DNA of 22,797 nucleotides, taken from Streptomyces sp. NRRL WC-3618. GTDB lineage: Bacteria; Actinomycetota; Actinomycetes; Streptomycetales; Streptomycetaceae. This document shows, piece after piece, positions 15,206 to 22,797 of the stretch (positions within the stretch are counted from its first letter, which is position 1; the number at the start of each line of letters is the position of its first letter). The notes below the pieces were generated by a model. The model ran no database searches. It saw only the letters and a program-made list of their open reading frames with translations, and was not told the DNA's origin. The stretch is taken from positions 1 to 22,797 of the forward strand of contig NZ_LGDW01000037.1 of assembly GCF_001280005.1 (NCBI RefSeq), written 5' to 3'. The translations under genes and the position numbers were made by a program.

Positions 15206-15226
15206 CGCGAGGCGTCAGGAACGCCC
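15198..15226. terminator. Composite hairpin between convergent WD40 and YCII genes
   Basis: An inner GACGC-GAG-GCGTC stem (15204-15216) sits inside GGGCGT (15198-15203) and ACGCCC (15221-15226), with a four-base bulge. It spans the stop codons of both convergent genes and probably ends transcription in both directions. Confidence 0.55.
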
Positions 15227-15784
15227 GCCGAACCGCCAGTCGTGCACCTCGATACCCGCGTACCGCTCCGGGCTCGCGAGGACCGCGCGCGCCGCGTCCG
15301 GGTCCGGGGCGCGCAGCAGGGCCGCCGTGCCCAGCCAGGTGTCGCCGTCGTCGGACAGCAGGGGGCCGTAGGCGATCAGGTCGTCCCGGTCGATCCCTGC
15401 GGGCAGGCCGAGGTCGACGGCCTCACCGGTGCCGACGCCGTGCCCGAGGCCGAGCACCAGGTAACGGTCACCGTCGGTCGGGCCGCCGGGGAACTCCCAC
15501 ATCGTGCGGCCCAGCGTGTTGCGCCACCGTCGCAGCAGCACGTCACGGTAGACGCCGGCCTGGTAGCCCGGCTCGTCGAAGGCGAACGCGCGGGCGGTGG
15601 CCGGATCGGGCAGGTCGAGGATGTGCACACTGCCGGTGAGGGTGTCACCGTCGTCGGCGAAGGTCGGGCCGCGGGCGATCATCTCCTTGGCGTACTGATC
15701 CATGTACGACCAGTGCGCTTCGAGCAGCTCGTGGCGCAATGGGAGGGAATCGGGCCGGTCTCGGTGGTAGCAGAGAAACTCCAT
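15215..15784 (-). CDS. Tandem YCII-domain protein
   Basis: This 189-residue soluble protein appears to hold two YCII (ferredoxin-like) domains, about 1-97 and 100-189. The first has MEFLCYHRDRPDS, H24 in LEAHWSYM, and GPTFADDGDTLTGSVHILD. The second repeats the motif as GPLLSDDGDTWLGTAALL and ends YAGIEVHDWRF. The His/Asp pair resembles the dyad proposed as active site in YciI, but few members have a known reaction. Only the first half shows the histidine clearly. The start at ATG 15784 is preferred because residues before it in the longer frame are encoded by unrelated intergenic sequence. It is convergent with the WD40 gene and divergent from the flavoprotein. Confidence 0.8.
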   Translation of the reverse strand: MEFLCYHRDRPDSLPLRHELLEAHWSYMDQYAKEMIARGPTFADDGDTLTGSVHILDLPDPATARAFAFDEPGYQAGVYRDVLLRRWRNTLGRTMWEFPGGPTDGDRYLVLGLGHGVGTGEAVDLGLPAGIDRDDLIAYGPLLSDDGDTWLGTAALLRAPDPDAARAVLASPERYAGIEVHDWRFGGRS

Positions 15785-15842
15785 GCCCGAAGACGTACCA
15801 GGTTCGGCCGGTGCATGGCACAAGCCGGGTCGGTGCGGTGTC

Positions 15843-15992
15843 GGGTGCGGGTCCGTGGGGGCTGATCGCGCAGTTCCCCGCGCCCCTGAAAAGCAGGGGC
15901 TGCGCCCCATGCTTTTCGGCCCGCAGGGTCCGTGTTTCTGTCTTCAGGGGCGCGGGGAACTGCGCGACCAGCCCCCACCGGACCCGGACCCG
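15843..15992. repeat. Long dispersed palindrome of the Streptomyces type
   Basis: Two arms of nearly 50 bases (15843-15890 and 15943-15992) are inverted copies with few differences, sharing CGCGCAGTTCCCCGCGCCCC. A second nested hairpin (15888-15917) has GAAAAGCA and TGCTTTTC enclosing GGGGC/GCCCC. From experience this sequence is one of the most abundant intergenic repeats in Streptomyces. Usually it is found after genes; here it lies between divergent genes, upstream of both. Confidence 0.8.
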
Positions 15993-16053
15993 ACAACGAA
16001 CCCACGTGCATGGCGCTTGACTTCACAAGACCCAAGTAGGACATTCCCGCCTC

Positions 16054-17850
16054 ATGAACCCACGAGCGGACTCTACGTCACGTACCGAACACGGCGAACT
16101 CCCTTCCAGGCGAGGCGTGTTGGCTGGCGCCGCGGCGTCCGCGGCTGCGGGTATCGCGGTCGGCACGGCTGGAACGGCCCAGGCCGCGACGCCGCCGCCC
16201 CTCCTCGGAACGTACGACGTCGTCGTGATCGGCGCGGGCGCCGCCGGCATGACCGCCGCGCTCACGGCCGCCAAACAAGGCCTGACCTGCGTGGTCGTCG
16301 AGAAGGCGGCCACCTTCGGCGGGTCCGCCGCCCGCTCCGGCGCCGGGATCTGGATCCCGAACAACCCCGTGCTCCTGGCCGCCGGGGTGCCGGACACCCC
16401 CGCCAAGGCCGCCGCCTACCTCGCGGCCGTCGTCGGACCGGACGTCCCCGCCGCCCGTCAACAGGCCTTCCTCGCCCACGGCCCCGCCATGCTCTCCTTC
16501 GTCATGGCCAACAGTCCCCTCCGTTTCCGCTGGATGGAGGGATACAGCGACTACTACCCGGAGTTGCCCGGCGGGCTGCCCAATGGCCGTTCCATAGAGC
16601 CCGATCAGCTCGACGGGAACATCCTCGGCGCCGAACTCGCCCACCTCAACCCGCCCTACCTCGCCGTCCCTTCGGGCATGGTCGTCTTCAGCGCCGACTA
16701 CAAGTGGCTGGCCCTCGCCGCCGTGAACGTGAAGGGCGCCGCCGTCGCCGTCGAGTGCCTGGCACGCGGCACGAAGGCCGCCCTCAAGGGGCAGGCCCCG
16801 CTCACCATGGGCCAGGCCCTCGCGGGCGGACTGCGCGCGGGGCTGGCGTCGGCGGGGGTGCCCGTCTGGCTCAACACCCCGCTCACCGACCTCCACTTGG
16901 AGTCCGGAGCGGTCACCGGAGCCGTCGTCACCAGAGGCGGCGCCCCCGGTCTCCTGCGCGCCCGGCGAGGCGTGATCGTCGGCTCGGGCGGCTTCGAGCA
17001 CAACGCGGCGATGCGCGACCAGTACCAGAGGCAGCCCATCGGTACGGAGTGGACGGTCGGCGCGAAGGAGAACACGGGCGACGGAATCCGGGCGGGCGAA
17101 CGGGCCGGCGGCTCCCTGGCCCTGATGGACGACGCCTGGTGGGGCCCGGCGATCCCGCTGCCCGGCGACCCGTACTTCTGCCTCGCCGAACGCACCCTCC
17201 CCGGCGGCCTGTTGGTCAACGCGGCGGGCTCCCGCTTCGTCAACGAGGCGGGCCCCTACAGCGACGTCGTGCACACCATGTACGACCGCGACGCCACCGA
17301 CCCCGACATCCCGGCCTGGCTGATCGTCGACCAGAACTACCGCAACCGCTACCTCTTCAAGGACGTCTCCCCGGCCTTCCCGTTCCCGGCCGACTGGTAC
17401 AACTCCGGTGCCGCGCACAAGGCGTGGACCCTCGACACCCTGGCGACGTCCATCGGCGTCCCGCCCGCCGCCCTGCGCACCACGGTCAGCCGCTTCAACT
17501 CCCTTGCCCTGAGCGGCCATGACACCGACTTCGGGCGCGGCGACAGCGCGTACGACCACTACTACACCGACCCGTCCATCTACCCGAACTCCTGCCTGGT
17601 CCCCCTGTGGCTGCCCCCGTACCACGCCTTCCGGATCGTCCCCGGCGACCTCGGCACCAAGGGCGGCCTACGCACCGACGCCCGGGCCCGGGTACTGCGG
17701 GCCGACGACACGGCGATCCCCGGCCTGTACGCCGCCGGCAACGCCAGCGCCGCCGTCATGGGCCACAGCTACGCGGGCGCGGGCTCGACGATCGGCCCGG
17801 CGATGACCTTCGGATACGTGGCGGCACTGGCGGCGGCGGGGGTGCTGTGA
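16054..17850 (+). CDS. kstD: Tat-exported flavoprotein, 3-ketosteroid delta1-dehydrogenase-like
   Basis: The product is 598 residues. It opens with a twin-arginine signal (PSRRGVLAGAAASAAAGIA to GTAQAAT, about 17-46), so export folded with cofactor is predicted. The FAD dinucleotide fold has VVVIGAGAAGMTAALTA (G60-G65). It continues with FGGSAARSGAGIWIPNN, which is typical of KstD. Near the C-terminus GHSYAGAGSTIGPAM carries Y573 and G577, corresponding to the tyrosine/glycine pair implicated in keto-enol chemistry. Known KstDs desaturate ring A of 3-ketosteroids and are usually not exported, so the real substrate may differ (a related FAD-dependent dehydrogenase or fumarate-reductase-like role is possible). 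No strong RBS is seen. A thioredoxin-fold lipoprotein follows 92 bases later. Confidence 0.8.
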   Translation: MNPRADSTSRTEHGELPSRRGVLAGAAASAAAGIAVGTAGTAQAATPPPLLGTYDVVVIGAGAAGMTAALTAAKQGLTCVVVEKAATFGGSAARSGAGIWIPNNPVLLAAGVPDTPAKAAAYLAAVVGPDVPAARQQAFLAHGPAMLSFVMANSPLRFRWMEGYSDYYPELPGGLPNGRSIEPDQLDGNILGAELAHLNPPYLAVPSGMVVFSADYKWLALAAVNVKGAAVAVECLARGTKAALKGQAPLTMGQALAGGLRAGLASAGVPVWLNTPLTDLHLESGAVTGAVVTRGGAPGLLRARRGVIVGSGGFEHNAAMRDQYQRQPIGTEWTVGAKENTGDGIRAGERAGGSLALMDDAWWGPAIPLPGDPYFCLAERTLPGGLLVNAAGSRFVNEAGPYSDVVHTMYDRDATDPDIPAWLIVDQNYRNRYLFKDVSPAFPFPADWYNSGAAHKAWTLDTLATSIGVPPAALRTTVSRFNSLALSGHDTDFGRGDSAYDHYYTDPSIYPNSCLVPLWLPPYHAFRIVPGDLGTKGGLRTDARARVLRADDTAIPGLYAAGNASAAVMGHSYAGAGSTIGPAMTFGYVAALAAAGVL

Positions 17851-17886
17851 CGGAAGGGGTGCGCACCTGGGACATGCGGGAATGCC

Positions 17887-17916
17887 TGTGCGTTCGCCAT
17901 GGACATGCCCTAGTGT
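17887..17916 (+). promoter_or_regulatory. Possible promoter of the thioredoxin-fold lipoprotein gene
   Basis: TAGTGT (17911-17916) fits a -10 hexamer and TGTGCG (17887-17892) lies 18 bases upstream as a poor -35. If used, the start site would be about 20 bases before the GTG, just upstream of GGGGAGG. Confidence 0.35.
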
Positions 17917-17942
17917 CACGGTGATTGCTGGGGAGGCAACAG

Positions 17943-18737
17943 GTGCGTGTGAGGCACGGGGGGCGGCGCTTCGCCGCATCAAGAACGATGCTGGTGATCG
18001 CCATGTCCGTACTGGGCATGTCGCTCGTCGCGGGATGCGGACAGAGCTACGGGGACCCGCAGCCGTACGACACCCTGGCGCAGGTGCCGGAGAAGCTCGC
18101 GGTGAGCGGGACGACCATCACGGTCGGCGACCCGACAGCCGAGGTGACCGTGCACCTCTACGAGGACATGCGCTGCCCGGTCTGCGAGGAGTTCGAGACG
18201 ACCGGCGGTGGCCAGGAGCTCCAGAACGCGGTGCTGCGGCGCGAGGTGAAGGCCGAGTACACCCTCGCCTCCTTCCTCGACGACAGGCTCGGCGGGAGAG
18301 GCTCGAAGAAGGCGGCCAACGCGCTCAGGGCAGCCCTGGCCGCCGACAGGTTCGCCGAGTACCACGAGGTGCTGTACGCCAGCCAGCCCGAGGAGGAGGA
18401 CGACGGCTTCACCGACGCGCGTCTCCTCGAACTGGCCGAGCAGGTCGACGGGCTGCGCACCCCCGCCTTCGAGTCGGCGGTGAAGACGATGAAGTACCGC
18501 TCCTTCGTGACCGACGCGGAGCGCGCTTACGAACGCGTCGGCACCGAGCCCGGAAAGGGACCGGGCACACCCACCGCCGAGATCAACGGCGTCCGCGTCC
18601 CCGAGGCGCTCCGCGGAGTGCTGTTCGACTCGAAGGTCTTCGCGAAACTGCTGCGGGCGGTCCAGGAGAACCCCGGAGAGTGGCAGACGTACAAGGACTA
18701 CAAGCCGGCTCCGGACCCCAAGGACTACGGGTACTGA
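17943..18737 (+). CDS. Thioredoxin-fold (DsbA-like) lipoprotein with CPVC motif
   Basis: The product is 264 residues. A charged N-terminus and hydrophobic segment end in the lipobox LVAGC (C32), predicting anchoring to the outer face of the membrane. A DsbA/thioredoxin-like domain follows from about residue 50, with VTVHLYEDMRCPVCEEFE and the redox pair C78-C81. The proline-containing loop may be GPGTPTAEINGV. Members of this group oxidise or isomerise thiols of exported proteins or act as reductants. GTG 17943 is chosen because GGGGAGG lies six bases upstream; a TTG at 17925 is an alternative. It follows the exported flavoprotein in the same direction but may have its own promoter. Confidence 0.85.
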   Translation: MRVRHGGRRFAASRTMLVIAMSVLGMSLVAGCGQSYGDPQPYDTLAQVPEKLAVSGTTITVGDPTAEVTVHLYEDMRCPVCEEFETTGGGQELQNAVLRREVKAEYTLASFLDDRLGGRGSKKAANALRAALAADRFAEYHEVLYASQPEEEDDGFTDARLLELAEQVDGLRTPAFESAVKTMKYRSFVTDAERAYERVGTEPGKGPGTPTAEINGVRVPEALRGVLFDSKVFAKLLRAVQENPGEWQTYKDYKPAPDPKDYGY

Positions 18738-18753
18738 GCCGGCCCGCCGGCTC
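18736..18753. terminator. Bidirectional terminator hairpin
   Basis: GAGCCGG and CCGGCTC form a perfect seven-base-pair stem with a CCCG loop, starting inside the lipoprotein stop codon. The next gene is convergent and ends 13 bases away, so this hairpin can serve both. Confidence 0.6.
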
Positions 18754-18765
18754 CCCACCCCTCCC

Positions 18766-19452
18766 TCACGACCTGCGGGCCATCAGGAACGCCTGCGGGG
18801 ACGTCTCTGCCTCCTCGTACGCCGCCCGCACGGTCTGCGACGTGAGCGTGAACCCGGCCTCCGTCAGCAGTTCGGCGATCCGCTCGGGCCGGCGCCGCTG
18901 GAAGGTCATGGACACGGGGTGTCCGAACGGCTGGTCGTGGTGCTTGTGCACGTCGCCCGCCTGGAAGCCGAGCAGCAGTTGCCCGCCCGGCGCGAGTACG
19001 CGACGGAACTCGGCGAAGAGGGCGGGCAGTCGGTCGGCCGGGGTGTGGATCGACGAGTACCAGGACACGACCCCGGCGAGCGCCCCGTCGGCGAGGTCCA
19101 GCTCCAGCATCGACCCCTGCTCGAACCGCAGCCCCGGATGCTCCCGCCGGGCCACCGCGAGCATCGACTCCGACACGTCCAGCCCGAACACCGACAGCCC
19201 GAGCGAGTCGAGCAGCGCGGTGACCCACCCCGGCCCGCACCCGAGATCGGCGACCTGGCCACCGGCGCCCCCTGAACCCCGTACGAACTCGGCGTACGCG
19301 GCGATCACGGCCCGCTCCAGCGGCTGGGCGGCGAGCACGGAACGGAAGCGGGCGTAGTAGTCCTCGGCGATGGCGTCGTAGAAGACGCGGGTGGCGGTGA
19401 CGAAGTCGGCGCCGGTCGCGCCGCGGGTGCCGCTGTCACTGTGGGTGTCCAT
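18766..19452 (-). CDS. Class I SAM-dependent methyltransferase
   Basis: The product is 228 residues and cytosolic. The Rossmann-type methyltransferase core shows motif I VADLGCGPGWVTALLD (67-82), a post-I acidic residue in GLDVSESMLAVA (D92), and LPALFAEFRRVLAPGGQLLL, which is the usual strand-5 region of UbiE/Methyltransf_11 proteins. Substrate is unknown; small-molecule methylation is typical. I chose ATG 19452 (MDTHSDSG) over an upstream GTG at 19476, since the added residues do not resemble the family. It is convergent with the lipoprotein gene and lies downstream of the cold-shock gene, separated by that gene's terminator. Confidence 0.88.
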   Translation of the reverse strand: MDTHSDSGTRGATGADFVTATRVFYDAIAEDYYARFRSVLAAQPLERAVIAAYAEFVRGSGGAGGQVADLGCGPGWVTALLDSLGLSVFGLDVSESMLAVARREHPGLRFEQGSMLELDLADGALAGVVSWYSSIHTPADRLPALFAEFRRVLAPGGQLLLGFQAGDVHKHHDQPFGHPVSMTFQRRRPERIAELLTEAGFTLTSQTVRAAYEEAETSPQAFLMARRS

Positions 19453-19505
19453 GGCGGGGACCCTAGTGGGGCCCACTCACAATGCGGCCGGCGTCCGGAA
19501 AAGGC

Positions 19506-19538
19506 AGGAGCTCCGATGCCTGACGGCTCGGAGCTCCT
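19506..19538 (-). terminator. Rho-independent-type terminator of the cold-shock gene
   Basis: AGGAGCTCCGA (19506-19516) and TCGGAGCTCCT (19528-19538) form a perfect 11-base-pair stem. Read in the minus direction it is followed by GCCTTTTCC, giving a short U-run. Confidence 0.75.
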
Positions 19539-19592
19539 TGGGGTACTGCACACGTTCCGGATCAGAGTATTCGACTCAGAAGAGCCGCAGAC

Positions 19593-19796
19593 TTAGATCG
19601 GGGTGACGTTCTCCGCCTGCGGGCCCTTCGGACCCTGCGTGACGTCGAAGGAAACCGCCTGGTTCTCTTCGAGAGAGCGGAATCCGCTCGCGTTGATCGC
19701 GGAGTAGTGGACGAAGACGTCCGGGCCGCCGCCTTCCTGGGCAATGAAACCAAAGCCCTTTTCGGCGTTGAACCACTTCACGGTTCCGGTAGCCAT
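19593..19796 (-). CDS. cspA: Cold-shock protein (CspA family)
   Basis: This 67-residue protein has the standard length of a single cold-shock domain. It contains [18 protein letters not shown] with RNP1 KGFGFI (13-18) and the RNP2-like VFVHYS (27-32). It ends [19 protein letters not shown]. These proteins bind single-stranded RNA or DNA and act as RNA chaperones, at low temperature or constitutively. ATG 19796 has an excellent AAGGAGG ribosome binding site and the frame above it is leader, not protein. It has a long 5' leader, its own promoter and its own terminator. It is adjacent to and divergent from mqnA, an arrangement I recall from Streptomyces. Confidence 0.95.
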   Translation of the reverse strand: MATGTVKWFNAEKGFGFIAQEGGGPDVFVHYSAINASGFRSLEENQAVSFDVTQGPKGPQAENVTPI

Positions 19797-19949
19797 AAGC
19801 CCTCCTTGGGCCCAAAGGGTTGCCCTGCTCCAGAACCTGCAAGGTGTAAACAAAAGCTTGTAAACAACTGCATTCATCTGAATAAGACGAGAGCCCGCGG
19901 TCACATGCTCCGCAGGCTCTGTACTGCAAGGGAAACCAAACTGCAACTT
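19797..19949 (-). promoter_or_regulatory. Long structured 5' leader of the cold-shock mRNA
   Basis: From the predicted start site (about 19949) the leader is about 150 nt. It contains a fully paired 11-bp stem with a nine-base loop (19890-19920, one U-G pair), two copies of TTGTTTACA (minus strand; 19845-19853 and 19859-19867), and CCTTT (19814-19818) that can pair with the AAGG of the Shine-Dalgarno (19804-19807). Long leaders are known for cspA genes and control stability and translation with temperature. Folding was done by eye. Confidence 0.6.
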
Positions 19950-19955
19950 GCGGCG

Positions 19956-19983
19956 AGCCTAGCATGCAGGCACCCGAAAGCAA
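19956..19983 (-). promoter_or_regulatory. Promoter of the cold-shock gene
   Basis: On the minus strand TTGCTT (19978-19983) and TAGGCT (19956-19961) are separated by 16 bases. This resembles a housekeeping sigma (HrdB) promoter. Confidence 0.55.
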
Positions 19984-20032
19984 TAGAGGTCAAGATCACG
20001 TCACTCGGACGTTTGAGAGGCGGCGCGCGCCC

Positions 20033-20062
20033 TTGACAACCCCCCTGGAGGGCTCATGGTAG
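20033..20062 (+). promoter_or_regulatory. Promoter of mqnA
   Basis: A consensus TTGACA (20033-20038) is followed 18 bases later by TGGTAG (20057-20062). Predicted transcription starts about 15-20 bases before the GTG of mqnA, so the leader is very short. Confidence 0.6.
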
Positions 20063-20076
20063 GGCAGGCCGGTTAG

Positions 20077-20934
<858 letters not shown>

Positions 20935-20995
20935 GCTGCTGGTCGCGCGCGGGACGGGCGGGCAAATGGGTGGGTACGGGGGAGAGGTGGGCGTC

Positions 20996-22642
20996 ATGCA
21001 GCCGCTGGACGTCGGCGAGTCGACCGTCGTGGGGCCCTACCGGCTGCTCGGGCGGCTCGGCTCGGGCGGGATGGGCCGGGTCTACCTGGGGCGCAGCGCG
21101 GGCGGCCGTACCGTCGCCGTCAAGATCGTGCACCCGCACTTCGCGCTCGACGAGGAGTTCCGGGCCCGGTTCCGGCGCGAGGTCGAGGCCGCCCGGCGGG
21201 TCGGCGGCGCTTGGACGGCCCCCGTCCTGGACGCCGACCCGGAGGCCCCCGTGCCCTGGGTCGCGACGGCGTACGCGGCCGGCCCCTCCCTGACGGCCGC
21301 GATCACGGACGACGGTCCGCTGCCCCTTAATTCCGTACGGGCACTGGGCGCCGGCCTCGCCGAGGCGCTGACCGCCGTCCACGCCCTGAACCTCGTCCAC
21401 CGGGACGTGAAGCCGTCCAACGTCCTCCTCACCCTCGACGGCCCCCTCCTCATCGACTTCGGCATCGCGAGGGCCACGGACGGCACGGCGTCCCTCACGT
21501 CGACGGGCGTCTCGGTCGGCTCGCCCGGCTACATGTCCCCGGAACAGATCCTCGGCCGCCCGGTCACCGGAGCGGCGGACGTCTTCTCACTGGGCGCCGT
21601 ACTGGCGTACGCGGCGACCGGCCGGTCCCCCTTCCCCGGCGACTCCTCCGCCGCCCTGCTCTACAAGGTCGTCCACGAGGAGCCCCAACTCGACGGGCTG
21701 GTTGGTGAGTTGCGGGACGTGGTGGAGCGGTGCCTGACGAAGGACCCGGCCGCGCGACCGACCCCCGACGAGGTGGCCCGGCGGCTCGCTCCGCAGGGGG
21801 CGGCGCGCCTGGTCGCGGGCGGGTGGCTGCCGGGGGCGTTGGTGGAGCGGGTCAGCCGGGGCGCGGTGGAGTTGCTGAACCTGGAGGTGGCGGGGGCGGA
21901 AGCGGAGGCGGTGGCTCGGGAGGGTGCGCTGTCCGGGCCGGCGGGACCAGGGATGGGTGAGTTCGGGCCGCCGCCGGTGATGCCGGGGCCGGTTCTTCCG
22001 GAGCCCCGGGACGCTGAACCGGAACCGGAACCTGAGCCGTCCGACCGTACGCCCGGGAAGGTCTCCGTGAGCCTGGCGGCGACCTCGGCACCCGTCGACG
22101 GCGGGCGCGGACGGAAACTGAGCTGCACGGTGGCCCTCGCGGTGGCGGGCGCGCTCGCGGCGGTGACGGTGGGCTCCGGGTACGTGTTCGACCTGCTGCC
22201 GGGCGGGCGCGGGGGCGGTGACGCGGGCTCCGACTCGGCCGTGGAGCGCCCGGCACCGAGCACGGTGCCGGGACCGGCGAGCGGCGCGATGACGCTGCCC
22301 GAGTCCTACGTCGGCACCTGGGAGGGACCGGCCGTCGCCCTCGGCGGCGCGCTGCCGATGGGGACGTTCCGGGTGACGGTCCAACAGGCGGCGGTGGGCG
22401 AGAAGTTGGGCACCTTCCGGCAGACGGACCAGATCGGCGGCACCTGCGACGACGATCTGTTCCTGAAGGAGGTCACCAAGAGCCGCCTGGTCGTCACGTC
22501 GATCGCCGACAAGTCGAACAGAGACGTGTGCACGACGGGCTCACACACGGTACTGCTCACTCCGGTGGGCACCGACCTGAAGTACGAGACGGACAACCCG
22601 GAGGCGGGGGATCCGGTGTCCCGGATGTCGAGGGTGGGCTAG
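20996..22642 (+). CDS. Membrane Ser/Thr protein kinase (PknB-type) with extracytoplasmic domain
   Basis: The product is 548 residues. The kinase domain (about 12-275) has the glycine loop GSGGMGRVYLG, K43 in TVAVKIV, catalytic D137 in VHRDVKPSNVLL, D154 in IDFGIAR, and SPGYMSPEQ. A Pro/Glu-rich juxtamembrane linker (about 320-375) leads to one membrane helix (about 378-399). An outside domain of about 110 residues begins LPESYVGTWEGP and has two cysteines (GGTCDDD and DVCTTG), probably a disulfide-stabilised beta fold that senses an unknown signal. ATG 20996 (MQPLDVGEST) is preferred over ATG 20966 because a GAGAGG lies about ten bases upstream and family members begin here. It probably shares a transcript with mqnA. 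Confidence 0.92.
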   Translation: MQPLDVGESTVVGPYRLLGRLGSGGMGRVYLGRSAGGRTVAVKIVHPHFALDEEFRARFRREVEAARRVGGAWTAPVLDADPEAPVPWVATAYAAGPSLTAAITDDGPLPLNSVRALGAGLAEALTAVHALNLVHRDVKPSNVLLTLDGPLLIDFGIARATDGTASLTSTGVSVGSPGYMSPEQILGRPVTGAADVFSLGAVLAYAATGRSPFPGDSSAALLYKVVHEEPQLDGLVGELRDVVERCLTKDPAARPTPDEVARRLAPQGAARLVAGGWLPGALVERVSRGAVELLNLEVAGAEAEAVAREGALSGPAGPGMGEFGPPPVMPGPVLPEPRDAEPEPEPEPSDRTPGKVSVSLAATSAPVDGGRGRKLSCTVALAVAGALAAVTVGSGYVFDLLPGGRGGGDAGSDSAVERPAPSTVPGPASGAMTLPESYVGTWEGPAVALGGALPMGTFRVTVQQAAVGEKLGTFRQTDQIGGTCDDDLFLKEVTKSRLVVTSIADKSNRDVCTTGSHTVLLTPVGTDLKYETDNPEAGDPVSRMSRVG

Positions 22643-22738
22643 AAAGGGCCTGGGCCCCTCACCGCTTCTCCAGCCCAGGTCGTGTTTCCCGCCCACCCAC
22701 CCGTTTGCCGTATCTATCCAGCCGAGACCCCGCACCCT

Positions 22739-22765
22739 CAGCCCGTCCGGCGTTTGAGGACGAGG
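22739..22765. repeat. Dispersed Streptomyces intergenic repeat
   Basis: GCCCGTCCGGCGTTTGAGGA and the bases around it match a very common short intergenic repeat of Streptomyces. Its minus-strand translation gives the familiar spurious LKEPRPQTPDGL, so the frame there should not be called a gene. Nothing else is seen between the kinase stop and the window end. Confidence 0.7.
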
Positions 22766-22797
22766 CTCCTTCAGCCGCAGCTTCTCTCCCACCCCCC

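Noticed and set aside
11848..15639. 1263-codon plus-strand frame overlapping the STAND/WD40 gene
   Set aside because: The translation is Arg/Pro/Gly-rich, as expected of an off-frame in high-GC DNA, and it runs through the gene end and the convergent YCII gene.
22541..22792. 83-codon minus-strand frame containing LKEPRPQTPDGL
   Set aside because: This peptide is the well-known spurious translation of a dispersed Streptomyces intergenic repeat.

Overview
The window is high-GC actinobacterial DNA, almost certainly from a Streptomyces chromosome. The evidence is strong GC bias at third codon positions, GTG/TTG starts, mycothiol-type enzymes, Tat and lipoprotein signals, the futalosine-pathway gene mqnA, and dispersed repeats typical of the genus. 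I see no tRNA, rRNA, CRISPR array, complete insertion sequence or prophage. Names rest on motifs read by eye and recalled family knowledge; no database search was run.

Layout: (1) 1-4148 carries a partial MaoC-type dehydratase (-) divergent from a FadD-type long-chain acyl-CoA ligase (+), then a convergent LysR regulator (-). (2) 4299-4889 is a DUF6817-like protein divergent from the LysR gene. It is followed by a roughly 430-bp scar (4873-5326) of gene remnants bracketed by a 21-bp direct repeat. (3) 5455-7637 has an alanine dehydrogenase/PNT-like gene (+) and a mycothiol-dependent isomerase-family gene (-), separated by a MITE-like element that supplies part of the stop codon of both. (4) 7741-11131 is rich in exported products: a lipoprotein (-), a frameshifted anti-sigma-type ATPase pseudogene, a secreted cysteine-containing protein, and an NlpC/P60 hydrolase with three C-terminal repeats. 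Two of these end in 16-bp terminator stems. (5) 11327-15205 is one 1292-aa protein with an HTH, a STAND-type NTPase, a membrane segment and 14 WD40 repeats. (6) 15215-18737 has a tandem YCII protein (-), a long dispersed palindrome, a Tat-exported ketosteroid dehydrogenase-like flavoprotein and a thioredoxin-fold lipoprotein. (7) 18766-22642 looks like conserved core: a methyltransferase (-), a cold-shock protein with a long structured leader (-), mqnA and a membrane Ser/Thr kinase (+).

Functional threads are acyl-CoA/lipid and possibly steroid metabolism (MaoC, FadD, KstD-like), cell-envelope biology (NlpC/P60, secreted proteins, thiol-fold lipoprotein, kinase sensor), and menaquinone synthesis (mqnA). 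The middle (about 4.9-16 kb) shows turnover: remnants, pseudogene, MITE and palindromes. The two ends look stable. The clearest unusual observations are the MITE that completes two convergent stop codons, the repeat-bracketed scar, the HTH-STAND-WD40 protein and the cold-shock mRNA leader.
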